Source: Ryuthela nishihirai (taxonomy: Eukaryota; Arthropoda; Arachnida; Araneae; Heptathelidae). Taken from it: 64,000 nucleotides of DNA. The translations under genes were made by a program, and so were the position numbers. The notes under the pieces were generated by a model that had not been told where the DNA came from, did no database searches, and saw only the letters and a list, made by a program, of their open reading frames with translations. Positions within the stretch are counted from its first letter, which is position 1, and every line of letters starts with the position of its first letter. The stretch spans positions 43,087,095 to 43,151,094 of the forward strand of contig JAWZYU010000028.1 of assembly GCA_038380435.1 (NCBI GenBank). The letters are read 5' to 3'. This document shows positions 46,430 through 58,404 of the stretch, piece by piece.

Positions 46430-47690
46430 TTCTCACCATGTAGTGCTGAAATGTGGGTGACTTCCCTTGGGGCCAGCCAATCAACAGCCAGCCTTTGCCT
46501 TTCACATTGCTTGAGCTTTGTACCCACCATTTTTTGCAGTTGGCTCAAATGTGTCCAGTCTTGCCACAATTCCAACATTGAAGGTCTGTGGAAGTTTTTG
46601 AAGAGGAACCTTTTATCTCTTTCAAAACGGATAATATGACTTTGGTTAGTTCTTGCATTTTACTGTCCTTTTCTACAGTTTCTTCTGCATTCACAAATCT
46701 CACTGTGCGTTTGTTCGCTCAGGAGGATTGCCTGGAGCACTCGTAATTCATTGCATGTACCATAGCTGACTTTAAGGTTCCACCTTCCAACATCCTCAGA
46801 GATCATTGAGTGTCAGGGTCAGCAATAGCATCAATAAATTGTAATTGAGCTAAGTTATCTTGAATTTCTGGTGGACAGTTACTGTAAGCCATTCTAGCTA
46901 GATGCTCAATATCACTAGCTAGTTTTTGCAAAATTTCACCACTCTTCTGCATACGATGTTTAAATTGAGTCATATAGTATTGTTTTAAATAACTATTGCT
47001 GAGCCTGAGTTCTAATGTAGAAACCCGACTTTGATAATCAAGTCATTTTTCTTCTGGAAAAGACTGTAAAACTTCTGCGGCAGAAATTCGTAAGGAACCC
47101 ACAAGAAAATTGGCCTTCTGGAGTTCATTCCACTCATTAGCTCTAGTGATAACTTTAAACTGTGTTTTAAATACTGTCCAAGATGATTGACCATCATATG
47201 TAGAAGGTTTAGTTGCATTCTAGCGATATGTGTAGAAACATTATTGTCACAAGAAGAAGGTAACCTTTTGTTTCCTGAAATCTGAAACTGACGTTCACAA
47301 TCAGTTTTTATACTTTTAATTTGATGCTTAACACTATCAAGTGTTGTATTAAAATCACTAGTGATTTTATTAACATTACACCAACCCCATCAATATCATT
47401 TTTACATTGTCAATTTCAACCTTTAAATTATCACACTACCTCTTCAGTTTGGTTTTAATGTCCTTACACTGATCAGTGATTTTACCAATTTGAAAAGCTA
47501 CTTCAGCTCTCAACTCAACTCTCAATTTGTTACCTCGTGCAGCCATTTGGCTTTCAAGTCATCACTTTGTCTAGCAAGGTCATCAAATTTACTGCTTTGA
47601 GCAGCTAATATCACCTTTAATATCAGTCATCAGCTTTACTAACTCATCCATTCTTTTAGTAAAAAGGCATTCAAAATAATATCTACACTA
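46430..47690 (-). pseudogene. Gypsy gag, broken
   Basis: On the minus strand the reading starts near 47655 with a MDELVKL motif identical to that of the young element. It continues through a coiled-coil-like stretch (GKITDQCKDIKTKLKR) and a capsid-like region (47218-47012, FLWVPYEFLPQKFYS in the longest open piece). It ends with a zinc knuckle CWNCGKTGHI near 46580-46550; its final Cys lies two residues beyond a stop. Several stops and frameshifts make it nonfunctional. Confidence 0.8.
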
Positions 47691-47702
47691 CTGGCATCAA
47701 TT

Positions 47703-48158
47703 TGTTGCAAATTAAAATGGATGAGCACTGAGCATCAGTTGAAGTAAAAATATGTCAATGAAAATTACAATACAATGCAATTTATTACAAAAGCATGGAT
47801 GAAATTATAAACAAACTAGGTCAACCAGCACGAAACTCTATAATAATGCAAAGATAAACTTTCAGAAGAATCGTATCTCAATTCTACCATCACGATCCAT
47901 GCTAATAAACCAATCAACCTTCCGCGCACTCACCATATAAAATGCTTCTTCACTTTTTACACCCATCACATACATACTGAAACTAAGTATGCCTACTTTC
48001 AGATATCCACAACTCCAACAACAATTCTATCCTTTCTAGTTTTCAGATTGGTTCTGTATTTCAATTTGTTGGTTACATAATTCTCATGCAGAAGCATATG
48101 CGAGCATTCTTGACACATTTATCATAAATTCATTGTAGCACGTTCATCTGTCATAACA
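47703..48158 (-). repeat. 5' LTR of the old Gypsy
   Basis: 456-bp copy of the LTR, ending TGTCATAACA on the + strand and followed by GTAT. Just inside it, on the minus strand, lies a mutated leucine-type primer site (TTGATGCCAGTAGTG). Confidence 0.9.
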
Positions 48159-49149
48159 GTATTTTTGTAACAAAGTTGTAGCAGATGAATTGATTCAAAC
48201 TTTAGTTTGTTAGGTACATTCTTGGGAATACAATTGAACCTATTTGTAATGAATTTGAAAGGACAGCCAAAAACTTATGTATAAATTTGCTCTAAGAAAT
48301 ATCAGTTGAAAAGTTACCTAGAAGAGGAAATGTACTATGTATTTAAGCAAATAAAAACTAAAAGTGTAAAAATAATAAGATTACATAAACACAGATAAAT
48401 TGTTTAATGAGCTATGCATCTAATGAACAATTTTTTTTCTTTTCACTTGAAGAACTATACTGCTAAGTTAGTGGTAAATTTTGAGCTCTGACTCCTGGTA
48501 TAAAGCTGATCTCCATTTCTTAATTTTTTAATCTCTGCCTGTGTTTGCTCTTTATTTTTTGAAATTGTAGATAATGAACTTGGTTGAAATGATAAAATGC
48601 TTTTCTTAACATGACTCCCTGAATTCACAATATACAAAGAAGAAAAGCCTTGTGCTTCATTGTTTTCTTGCACTACGACCTCCACAATGAAATTCTTACA
48701 TGAGTTTGTCCCCTTAGCCCCTAATTATTCATCAGTCCCCCAAGAATGCACCCTGGCTCTTTTGCAGTCAGCTGACTGAAAAATTTCATTGTGTAATATT
48801 TGTTGACACAGCATATTCTTTTTCATGTAATTTTATGTTATCTAGTGCCTGGGGTATTATGTAGAGCTTCATTGACTTAATTCAAAATATTAACTTCCTA
48901 GGTCTGCAAATATTCCCCCATCTTGAGAAGGTGACAGAACATGCTTTTCTGCTTTACAGACAAATCAGAACCCCCAGAGGTCAGAAGGTCTTAAGAAAAA
49001 AGGCCAAGAAAGTGATCAATTTTGAGTATTCTATATGTTCTGACTAAAGAACCCTTACAAACGAAAAAAGGACATATTTTACCAGTTGGAAGTGAAACAA
49101 TTCATAATTAAAAGTATGTATAACAATTGAAACTTAGATTGAAAGGAAA
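48159..49149. other. Interval between the old Gypsy and Tc1 relics
   Basis: AT-rich with no exon seen. The 76-codon minus frame at 48685-48455 is not recognised. Confidence 0.45.
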
Positions 49150-49540
49150 ATATACTGCCTGGCCAAATTAAAATGAACACTGCATCATGCATGGAGTACC
49201 ACGAAACATAAAAATGTATGAAAAATTTCTTACCGACATAAGCATTATACATCACTATGAAGTTCTATAAAAACCATAAAGACATCGTGGAAAGCAATAA
49301 TCAAGTGCAACATGGGTAAAATGGTTGATTTTGACCTTCTTCAAAGGGGGGCTTGTCATTAGAGGGCAATAGGCAGGAGCATCCATAACAGTTGATAGAT
49401 AGTGAAAAATCATGGTGCACAATATCCCAAATGTATGGAGGATAGCAATGGTTTCAAAAAGTATTCAACAGTCATGCCATTAGCAGGAAGAAAAGGCTCT
49501 GAAAGGCAGAGTCAGGTGTTTGTTGGCACAAAATGTACAG
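49150..49540 (+). pseudogene. Tc1-like element, 5' fragment
   Basis: Begins with a terminal-repeat-like TACTGCCTGGCCAAATTAAA. It continues with MVDFDLLQRGLVIREGN and AGRKGSERQ, the helix-turn-helix start of a Tc1 transposase. It is broken and truncated. Confidence 0.65.
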
Positions 49541-50593
49541 CAAATTGGAGCTGCTGCTGTACATAAGGAGAATTATTATTTAGATGTTCATAATAATTTG
49601 GCCAACTTTGCTTCATTATAGACAAATTGTTATTACTGACTTCATTATAAACTAATTTGATTGCATTTCCATAGCATACTAAATATGCCAGATTTAACAT
49701 AAGAAAAAAAGATCAAACAGCTCATCCTTAAGGATACTAATTTTGTCAGTATAAAAGTTTTTACCTTTTTTCTTCATGTCAAATTACAAAAATTTGCAGT
49801 TCACACTGTTTTTGGTGCAACTTTCATTAAATCTGATAGAAATTATTCTTCTCATACTACAAAATTTAAATATCAAATTAAGCTTAATTTTAATTATAAG
49901 AAATTTTAAACAGTATCTTCAGATCTGCTAAAAATGTGTTTGTAGGAAAGGAATGTAACAACCAATGGATTTGAGTTAAATGTTCTACATTTTGCCAGAA
50001 TGCTCCACCAAAATTTTTGGAATGAGTTACCATTGAATATTAGTATAAAAAAATCAAACAGAAATTTTTTTAGGGTGCCATCAATTTCTGCTTTGGGTTA
50101 TCTTCCATCTATTGGGACTAAAGTGTCACATAGTACTTTTATATCAGCCACAACGTTGCCATGTTTATCATGCCATGTTATCAGTGGTCATTAAGGTAGT
50201 GGTCCATATTTTTTAACTGAAATTTTCGATGATACTTTCGTTTCAACACTTTTGATCATGTGATGTAACACGTATCTTCCAACTAATTACGTATACTGGG
50301 AACAAATGTACAGCGTGTTGTTTACTTCCTTATCTAAACACAATGCCATTTGATTAGTTAATTTCTTAAAATTCTAGAAAAGAATAAATAGCAAATATAG
50401 TAACTCTCAAAGACAAATCAAACAATTTTATATGAAATTTACCAATATGATTAGATTTCCACATAAAAATTAGAAAAACCAAATAGACTAATTTGAAAAG
50501 TTACTTTAAAAAGTCCTGAACCATCCGTCCTAAAAATAGCATTCTGAATTTAAAATGAAAATTTTAAATTCAGAAATCTATTTTCTATATATA

Positions 50594-51448
50594 CACTGCT
50601 GGCCATTAAAAGTGCAACACCAGGAAGAACTCATCAGATTGTCCCAAAATATGCAAGATAGCTAGCCCATGGGAGAACATGTAAATGATTCAAAGTGCAG
50701 CACATAGACACATCGTGTGTTACAGTAATGCCACCTGGAAATGGTTTTAGAGGAGATTACAAAGAGTCGGTGTAAAGTACTGGAATTGTGTTTGCTCACA
50801 GTTCTTGCGCACTAAAGGATCAAGAATGCCCCATCGAAGAACATAGCATCCATACGACCAGGTTTCCGACTCTGATGGAGAGAGAATTGTGGATTACAGA
50901 TAGGCGGATTATCGTACCAAGACATTGGTGTTCATGTTGGACAGAATGCTGCCATAGTGATGAGAATATGGTGTCAGTGGGTAGTGGAGGAACGAACTTA
51001 CTGACGCGAGGAATCTCAATGGCTCTGTCACACGAACTAGATGACAGACATCTTGTGCGCATGGCTATGAAAAATCGTACAGCCACATCAAGCACCTTAG
51101 CTCAACAGAGTGTGTTGCATATCAACCAGTGTCCACATGTATGGTTCAACGTCATCTGCAGCATTGGGGCATCTTTGCTAGGCGGCCATTGGTTTGGCTA
51201 CCACTGACTCTACAACACAGGTGTATGAGACTGTAATGGTGCCAAGAATGTTGGATGTGCGAAAGGCATCGCATCGTTTCTTCAGACAAATCCTGCTTCA
51301 GTATACAGCATAATGATGGATGAATCCGTATCTGGTGGTACCGCAGCGATAGGCTCAGTGAGACATGCATGATGCAGCGCCATACAGGTCCGGCCCCTGG
51401 TGTTATGGTATTGGGTGCCATTGGACTCCACTCATGCATATGCATTAC
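50594..51448 (+). pseudogene. Tc1-like element, truncated by a SINE
   Basis: Begins CACTGCTGGCCATTAAAAGT, a Tc1 end. Later frames show RPLVWLPLTL-like sequence at about 51180 and a RHTGPAPGVMV box at about 51380, both typical of Tc1. It stops at the SINE at 51449. There are many stops. Confidence 0.75.
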
Positions 51449-51799
51449 TGGGGAGTGGCTCAGTCGGTAGCGCACCAGACTTGTAATATGCAGTTCCCAG
51501 GTTCGAGTCCCAGCTGGGTCAGCATTGAGACATCTCTGTAAAACTCCCCGCCCTGCCCACAATCGGTAGGGGACACCGATGGTCTTGGAAAGGGACATTA
51601 AGCTGTGGCCCCATGTGTGGGAGAGCTATACTCTGTGCTTGTTAAAGAACATGCGGGATGGCCTTGACAGGAGGCTACCATCTGTCCCCAAACAGCTGTT
51701 CCAGTGGGTCTCCTTCCCCAACCTTCTCGGGGTCCATGTGACCTGGCCATTTAGCCCATGGTGTGCAAAAAAGTGTCGCTCAGAGGTAAAACGACCCAA
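51449..51799 (+). mobile_element. SINE family 1 copy, truncating a Tc1 relic
   Basis: Well preserved from GGGAGTGGCTCAGTCGGTAG to ACGACCCAA. It follows directly on a Tc1 transposase relic (50594-51448) that does not resume after it. No clear target duplication was found. Confidence 0.9.
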
Positions 51800-52056
51800 C
51801 CTAATATTCTTTGGTACCTTTGAATTTTTATTCAACCCAGATCATAGTTAATTTCCTTTTGCTACTAAGTTACACATGCCTGGCAGATTTTATCCAAGGA
51901 ACTCTGGTGGGTATGAAGCGATTTGAAAAGTTCAATTACCTGAGCGAGGAAATTCCAGTTTTTGGTTTAGAGACTGCTGATATGGGGAATGATAACGTGT
52001 ACCTTCAGCTATGTCCATTTGTTTTCCTCCCCTAAAAGGGAAGAAAATTTCAACCA

Positions 52057-52427
52057 GAGGGGGTGGTTGGGTTGTTTTACCTCTGAACTGCACTTTTTTT
52101 TTTGCACACAATGGCGCTAAATGGCCAGGTCACAAGGACCCCAAAGATTGCGGGAGGGAACCCAATGGAACAGCTGTCGGGAGACTGCAGTTAAAGCTAC
52201 CCAGTGTGTTCTTTAATGTGCACAGGTATGGCTCTCCCACTCATGCAGCCACGAATTAACGTCCCATCAGATAGACAGCAGCATTTCCAAGTCCATGTGT
52301 CCCCTACTAACTGTGGTAATGGTGGGGTGTTTTGCAGAGATAAATCCCAATGCTGACTCCTGTGACTCAAACTTGGGAACTACAGATTATGTGTCTGGCA
52401 ATGGTACCAACTGAGCTTCCCTCTGTG
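52057..52427 (-). mobile_element. SINE family 1 copy
   Basis: Minus strand, full length but diverged, running from TTGGGTTGTTTTACCTCTGA to a head near 52400. A poly-C run at 52430 adjoins it. Confidence 0.88.
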
Positions 52428-52716
52428 CCCTCCCCCCCCCCCTGAATGGAGAACAGATCGAATCTAATAATATTTATGCTAAATGAAAGCTTGCGACGTG
52501 GGGAGGGCCAACTGCTCTACATTTTAGAAAGTTTCATATCCAAGCAACACTGAGTAAATCTGCTAGAGTTGAATATTTATGTGATTAAGTTAGTATTCAT
52601 TTCAAAAAAGCTTTTTTTGCTGGTTAAAGGTAATTTTATATGTAGGTGAAATGTGTATATGTTGCTTTATTACTTTTAGTAGCTACAATCATTTCTTTGT
52701 ATGTATAATCTTGCAG

Positions 52717-52762
52717 GAAAGTAGTTCTTGTAGTTCTTCAAAATCAGTTTCTGCATCCACTG
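52717..52762 (+). CDS. Putative small Ser-rich exon downstream of the MIER exons
   Basis: Seen: a good acceptor (ATAATCTTGCAG) and donor (CTG|gtaagt) enclose 46 bases. In the phase left by the last ELM2 exon they read ESSSCSSSKSVSAST plus one base. The phase fits, but nothing in it resembles the ALY helix expected next in MIER. It could be an alternative or lineage-specific exon, an exon of another gene, or a chance splice-site pair. Confidence 0.4.
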
Positions 52763-52816
52763 GTAAGTGTTATATTTAATAGTTTTTTATAAGGGGTGGT
52801 ATTTTCATGTTTGACT

Positions 52817-52925
52817 GATTTATGTTTTGCAAGTCAATACTTAAAAGTCGAAGACTGAGTCTATATCTTAATTCAAAGTATTTACCTTCAACTTTTAAAT
52901 ATTGACTTGCAACACCTAAGTCAGT
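52817..52925. repeat. Inverted repeat of about 110 bp
   Basis: TTTTGCAAGTCAATACTTAA at 52832 pairs with TTTAAATATTGACTTGCAA at 52896. Arms of about 45 bp with several mismatches suggest a small decayed MITE. It lies 55 bases after the exon-like segment at 52717-52762. Confidence 0.65.
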
Positions 52926-53070
52926 AGGTGCTCGTAGGTAAACATCCATTTTCATGTTGGAAAAATTTTTAACAAAATATAGTTTTTGTGAGCCAAAGCA
53001 ATTTGAAAGTTTTCAATTTTTATCTAATACTAATACTTAAAACTAAATTGAATTAGCCTTAGCTGATATT

Positions 53071-53252
53071 GACCTCCCTGTGGCTGAATGGTTAGTATGT
53101 TTGGATACTCATTTACAGGGTAATGGATGTTTCCTTTCTTGTGTTGCTCTTCTGCTGAGTTCTTACCATCCTCACAGATCTATAATGTATTATACTGACA
53201 TGCTACTGTCGGACTTTCTAGGCAAGCAGATGCTTGAAGGGTAATTTTTTTA
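53071..53252 (+). mobile_element. SINE family 2 copy, decayed
   Basis: Head GTGGCTGAATGGTTAGTATG, body CTTCTGCTGAGTTCTTACCA and end GGCAAGCAGATGCTTGAAGG. The B-box region is deleted. Confidence 0.75.
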
Positions 53253-53589
53253 TTTGGCAAATATTTTGCTTTTATTGTGAAATCTTACTGTGCATAAATC
53301 ATGATATAATTAATCAGTACTACTATATCACCATCTTATTCACCAAAATATTGTAGCTTTTCAAGTGGAATGGTCATGATCCAGCTCTGCTATATGGCCT
53401 TGGGTTGAAGGAGTAAATAGTATTATTTATAGAAGATAAAACAATGGTTGAGTATATTTTCTTTTATATAGTAGTAGGGGGTTTTTTTACTTTTTTTTTT
53501 GGCACATATTGACATTTTGTAAAAATTTGTTACATTTACAGCAGCTGTTCAAGTGGCAAAAAAACACCTCTATACACAAGATGCAATGG

Positions 53590-53700
53590 CACATTGATAT
53601 TTATCTCCACTAACCCTCAGCTTGTTCTTAGGATAGCAACACCAGTGGGTTGGAAATGCTACTACCATCTGTTGGATGTAATATGCTGTCACTGCATGAT
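53590..53700 (+). mobile_element. SINE family 1 fragment, very old
   Basis: ATTGATATTTATCTCCACTA, CACCAGTGGGTTGGAAATG and CATCTGTTGGATGTAATAT follow the order of the family body at low similarity. Head and end are not recognisable. Confidence 0.55.
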
Positions 53701-53999
53701 TGAATCACCAGGGACAAGGTTTTAAGCTGACAGAATGGATAACTTCATTACACATAGCAAGAAATATTTGTGATTATGTTAAAAAATGGTGCATTGGGTG
53801 AGGTTTCACTTTGTATTGTTGGTTGTGTACATTAAAGATATTGGGTATGACATATCAACCTTGTACCCTTTTTGATTCTCCCACATAGAAGAAAAGATGG
53901 TCAGTGTCAAGCCAATTAAGTTAGATTACTTAACATGTCTTGAATGTCCTCCATACTCTGGAAACAATTTCAGCTGTAGGTGATGTCATTATATTTGGG

Positions 54000-54330
54000 T
54001 GTACACTATATTTAAAAAAGAAATCAAATTCTTTCATATTATATGAATGGAAAACCACATTCAAAGTTCCATAACTATGAAAATAAGCTGTTTATGTAAA
54101 TATGTCACTAGAGATAAACTGAAGATCTCACTGAAATTATAAACTTTTATAATATTTTTCAATAGTATGCACTTTAATATTTAAAGAGTTATTAAAGTTG
54201 GAACATTTAACAGTAAGTAGACACCACTGTCATTAACACATTGCAAAATTCTCCACCCCAAAATTGATGAAAACTGAAAAAAAAAAATCATTCAAATATA
54301 CCTATACATTAATGAACAATTTTTTATATA
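54000..54330. repeat. Decayed relative of foldback element 1
   Basis: ATATGAATGGAAAACCACAT, TTTAAAGAGTTATTAAAG and AAAATTGATGAAAACTG follow the same order as motifs in 1318-1770. Similarity is moderate and the second arm is largely lost. Confidence 0.55.
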
Positions 54331-54488
54331 GCTGAATTTATGTTTATAAGTAAATTTTCATGAGTAACAAAATATACACTTAAATGTTTCAGATTCCAGA
54401 ATTCTTCAAATATTTAGAAATATGAGCGAGATTTTCAATTTACCTAATATTTCATTAAAAACATGTTTTAAAAGTAAGGGAGCATTAG

Positions 54489-54607
54489 CCCTTTTTCTAC
54501 CATACCAGCCCAAAGTGGCTGAGATCTTAAATGGACTCATCCAATCAATTCTATTCCTTTTTTGCTACTTCCTACCTGCAGTTTGTGTCAGTATGGTAGT
54601 GAAAATG
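54489..54607. mobile_element. TTAA MITE, older copy
   Basis: Shares its interior with 2709-2825 (for example CTGAGAT, AAATGGACTC, CAATGAAT/CAATCAAT and CTACCTGCAGTTTG). The left TTAA has changed to TTAG; the right TTAA (54608-54611) is kept. Confidence 0.8.
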
Positions 54608-54893
54608 TTAAAAATGGGTTTCAATTTACTTAACATGGAATATTTTAGTTTTTGTAATATAGTGTACATGGTTATAGTACAAAAATGTACTTTTTCCTCA
54701 TTCGTCAGTTTTACGTAAAATTGATTAGTTCCAAGATTATGATTTCTATAATAGGGGCTGCATTCATACCATCTCATCTGCAGTGGTGCAGGGAGAGTGT
54801 GTTTGGGGACAACTGGTGTCATGTTTAATGATGAATCAGGATTCTTTTTCTGATCCAGTGATGGTTGCATGCAAGTCTGGAGACTTGCTGGGG

Positions 54894-55312
54894 TTGGGTT
54901 GTTTTACCTCTGAGCGGCACTTTTTTTTTTGCACCATGTACTAAATGGCCAGGTCACATGTACACATGTACTAAATGGCCAGGTCACATGGACCTCTAAG
55001 GCTCAGAGAAGGTTGGGGGGAAGGGACCCATTGAAACAGCTGTTGGGAGACAGATGGTAGCCTCCCGTCAAGGCCATCCAGCGTGTTCTTTAACATGCAC
55101 AAGGTATGGCTCTCCCACACACGGGGCCACGGCTTAACCTCCCATCCGAGGGACGGCGACCTTTTTCAAGCCCATTGGTGTCCCCTACTGACCATGGGCA
55201 GGGCGGGGAAATTTTGTGGAGATAAATCTCAATGCTGACCCAGCTGGGACTCGAACCTGGGAACTACAGATTACGAGCCTGGTGCGATACCGACTGAACC
55301 ACCCCCTCCCCC
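54894..55312 (-). mobile_element. SINE family 1 copy with an internal tandem duplication
   Basis: Minus strand; approximate duplications ACTTGCTGGGG (54883-54893) and ACTTGCAGGGG (55313-55323). Inside, ATGTACTAAATGGCCAGGTC occurs twice in a row (54935-54990), a tandem duplication of about 32 bp not seen in other copies. Confidence 0.9.
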
Positions 55313-55351
55313 ACTTGCAGGGGACAAAGGAAATACAACCTGCATCAAGGA

Positions 55352-55800
55352 GCATTATACACTGCTCAACATAGAAAATGCCACATCAGGAAGTATTGTT
55401 GAAACTTCCTGTCGACAAATGGAAATGAGAGTGCAGTTGTGAACCAATCACTTGAGAGGTACAAAATGGCTTGGTGTAGTTAAGAATGCCAGGGTGACAT
55501 CATCAGGAATTCTACCATCACACAGATACCTTTACCAGAAGCATCATCATAGGGCTACATAAGGCTGGTTGGTCCCTGCATTGCATCTTGGTGGAAACAC
55601 GTCAGGATGTAACAATTATCAGCCAAATTTGGTGACAATGGTTGGAGGAAGATAACTGCGCTGATGTAGTGGGACTGGTGAATTTCAGTGGATGTTCAAT
55701 TGGTGTATTCAGTGACAAGCCTTAGCAGCCCTAAATCTATAGTGGACAGCATTTGATGATGTATACAGGTAGCTTTGACATCCCCTTACTGACATAGACT
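55352..55800 (+). pseudogene. Tc1-like element, 5' fragment
   Basis: Begins ACACTGCTCAACATAGAAAA, similar to the Tc1 end at 50594, followed by a decayed N-terminal transposase region. The next part of the same or a similar element resumes at 56236. Confidence 0.55.
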
Positions 55801-55867
55801 GAATTGCAGATTGACTGAGGCAGGTTTCTGCTCTCACCAGCCATTGTGATGACTGCACTCACTGTAA

Positions 55868-56218
55868 TTTTGTGACACCGTTTTAAGTATTAAACATATT
55901 TTAATCGAATGTCCTTGTTTTAATATTGAACGATGTTTGTATTTTAACTCTCATAATTTTATGTCTGAGCCTCTTACATTTGGACATCTTTTTCCTGATC
56001 ATTGTTTTTTACCACCGGTTTTTTCCTTTTTAAAATATTGTGGTTATTTTAATGGACTGATTTTACCCTATCTTTGTGTATCATATAACCCAGGTCTCTT
56101 ACATGTGGGATTATTTTGTATTTCTCAAGTTGTTTTACTCTTTACTTGTACACTTGTTATTTGTTTTACCACTTTACAATATAGTATTTTTTATTTAAAA
56201 TTTTGGTTGTGGGGATAA
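55868..56218 (+). pseudogene. 3' end of a non-LTR retrotransposon protein
   Basis: The open frame reads VLSIKHILIECPCFNIERCL at its start. Known: many LINE proteins end with a Cys and His-x-Leu-x-x-Cys-Pro motif after reverse transcriptase. The frame stays open for about 110 codons into a hydrophobic tail. It is inserted between two Tc1 pieces, and its clade differs from the RTE-like LINE. Confidence 0.55.
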
Positions 56219-56235
56219 ACGTCTTTTATATTGTC

Positions 56236-56640
56236 TTTTGTTTGACACATTATGGCCTAGTTGCCCATATGCCACAAAACCCCAACAGCCACTCACTGGT
56301 AGCACATTGTCGAGCATGGTTGCAGTGGTGCTGTACCAAATGCATGGTGGGATGAGTGGAACCATGTTGTATTCAGTGCCGACTATCACCAATCGAGAAT
56401 CTGGAGACAATGTGGTCACGGTTGATCTTGTTGCCATTCGTGAGGTCCTATGGCTCAGCCTGGTGCCATGGCTTGGGCTTGTAAGCATAGTGGATACAAT
56501 GGCAACATGATGATGTGATATTCCTGCTGCTCAATTTCAAAATGATAATGCCTGCCCACACACTGCCAGCATCAGCTGACAATGCCTACAAGGTGTCCAA
56601 GTGCTGCTTTGACTAGCACAATTCCATTACTAGCAGATCC
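56236..56640 (+). pseudogene. Tc1-like transposase, middle fragment
   Basis: An EWNHVVFSADYHQSRIW frame near 56360-56410 matches the Tc1 box Val-x-Phe-Ser-Asp-Glu-Ser-x-Phe. FQNDNACPHTA near 56535-56570 matches the Asp-Asn-Ala-x-Pro-His box. It is interrupted on the right by another Tc1. Confidence 0.72.
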
Positions 56641-57745
56641 TTTAACTCTTGTAAGTTACATGGTTGAGCTACCACAGATCAGATATGCTGTTCCAACACA
56701 AACCACAGATGCTCGAGTAGATTAATGTCTGGGGAATTTGGAGGCCAGGGCAATATCTGGAAGTCTTCCTCATGTTTTGGGAACCATTCTTGAACAATCT
56801 GGGCATTGTGGCATGGCACATTATCCTGCTGTAAAAAGGCACTACTAGAGGAGAATGCCATTACCATGAAATGATGTACCTGGTCTGCAATGATGTTTAA
56901 GTAGGTGGTAGACATCATAGTTTCCTGCACATGAATGACTGGACCCAGGGTTTCCCAGCAGAACATTGCCTAAAGCATTGCACTTCCTCCACTGGCTGTT
57001 TTCATTCCATGGTGCATCCTGGTGCCAACACTTCTCCAGGTGAATGATGCATACATACCTGGCCGTCTATGAGGTGCAACAGGAAACGAGCTTCATTGAA
57101 CCAGATGACCTTCTTCCAATCATTCAAGGTCCAGTTTTGATGCTCCATGCCATTGTAGACACTTTAAATGGTGAACCAAGGTTAGCATGGGCACTCAGAG
57201 CAGCCTGCTGCTACGCAGCCCCATTTTCAGCAAGGTTTGATGTTCTGTGTGTTGTGACATATTACTCCCATTACCAGCATTCAAATTACAGGTAAGTTGA
57301 GCCACAGTATCCCTTCTGTTGGCTCATACCATACAGGAAAATCTTCACTCACCTCTAGCATTGATGAGCCATGGTCGGCCCACAAGTGTAGTGGTTTGTG
57401 ATTTTTACCTCCTTGGACAATTTTTTGAAGGTAATAACCACTGCTGACCGTGAACACTCCACAAGCCTTGCTGTTTTGGAAATGCCTGACCCAGTTGTCT
57501 GGCCATTACAATTTGGCCTTTGTCAAATTCATTTAATTCCGCTGCCTTTCCCATCTGAAGAAGTAGACACCAGAATTGAACACCTGATAATGAGCTCTGT
57601 TAATAGTGTTACTATTAACAGAGCTCAGTATCAGGTGTTACTATACAATTTCTTGAACTTCATACGTGTCGTTTACCTGCAGTTACTTCAATTTTCATAA
57701 AAACACACTGGTCATAATGTTTTGGCCATTCTGTGTATGTGTGTA
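56640..57745 (-). pseudogene. Tc1-like element inserted in reverse among Tc1 pieces
   Basis: Minus strand; starts at a terminal repeat ACACAGAATGGCCAAAACAT (complement near 57725). WTLNDWKKVIWFNEARFLLH near 57140-57080 and FLQQDNVPCHNAQ, then WPPNSPDINLLEHLW within 56966-56679, are Tc1 boxes. Asn replaces the first catalytic Asp. A 66-bp hairpin lies at 57579-57644. Confidence 0.82.
57579..57644. repeat. Hairpin of about 30-bp arms
   Basis: AACACCTGATAATGAGCTCT through TTAATAGT is followed, after GTT, by an almost perfect complement ending CAGTATCAGGTGTT. It lies inside the minus-strand Tc1. Confidence 0.85.
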
Positions 57746-57749
57746 AGTT

Positions 57750-58090
57750 TAGTCTCATTTCATGCATTCTGTCATGGTGTGGCATTTTCCATGTTGATCT
57801 GTGTATGGTATGGCAAACCATCAGTTACAGCAATTGTTCGCATATGATCATTACTTGGTAGTACTTTGACAGACCTATTGAAACCATTCTGGAACAAAGA
57901 CTTTTCTTTTCAAAGACCTTTCTACACTCCCATAATATTTTTCAGTAGTGCAGTGACCACATACATCTCTCATACAGACCATATGCTTTCTTGACCTGTG
58001 CATTCTCCAGATCTGTCACCCATTGAATACATTTGCAGTATGATGGGGGACACCATACTTCATATTGATGTAAACTACCTTTTGGTAAGT
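57750..58090 (+). pseudogene. Tc1-like transposase, C-terminal fragment
   Basis: MVWQTISYSNC near 57810 and a PVHSPDLSPIEYICSMMGDT frame near 58000-58050 match late Tc1 boxes. It overlaps in content with the fragment at 56236, so it is a different copy. Confidence 0.7.
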
Positions 58091-58404
58091 AAATACTCTT
58101 GATATACTAGATTATCATTTCTTATCTACTTTGCTGTCTGTCACTACTTATTTTCAGCTCAAGGTGAGCACTCCTTCAATGTAAACAATTTCGGTAATAA
58201 TAGTATATGTCTAAAATATATAAATACTTAAAAATTGGATTGGCAATGGGGAAATTTCAGTTTAACTTATATCTCATTCTGTTTTTATTATTCTGTGTCT
58301 AATGAAATCTTGTGGGAATATTGAAATTTAACACTATTTCTTTGAGAAATAAAAAAATTATATTTTTTTACACTTCCCTAAAGCAGCTTTTTCATTTTAT
58401 TTAG

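Larger units (their letters stand above)
42248..48158 (-). mobile_element. Decayed Ty3/Gypsy-type LTR retrotransposon, full length
   Basis: Seen: direct LTRs at 42248-42704 and 47703-48158 flank gag and pol read on the minus strand; GTAT occurs at both ends as a 4-bp target duplication. Domain order on the minus strand is Gag, zinc knuckle, protease, reverse transcriptase, RNase H, integrase, which is the Gypsy order. Stops and frameshifts break every domain. The two LTRs differ at many positions, so this insertion is much older than the one at 58.5 kb. The Gag start and integrase end are closely similar to those of the young element. Confidence 0.93.
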
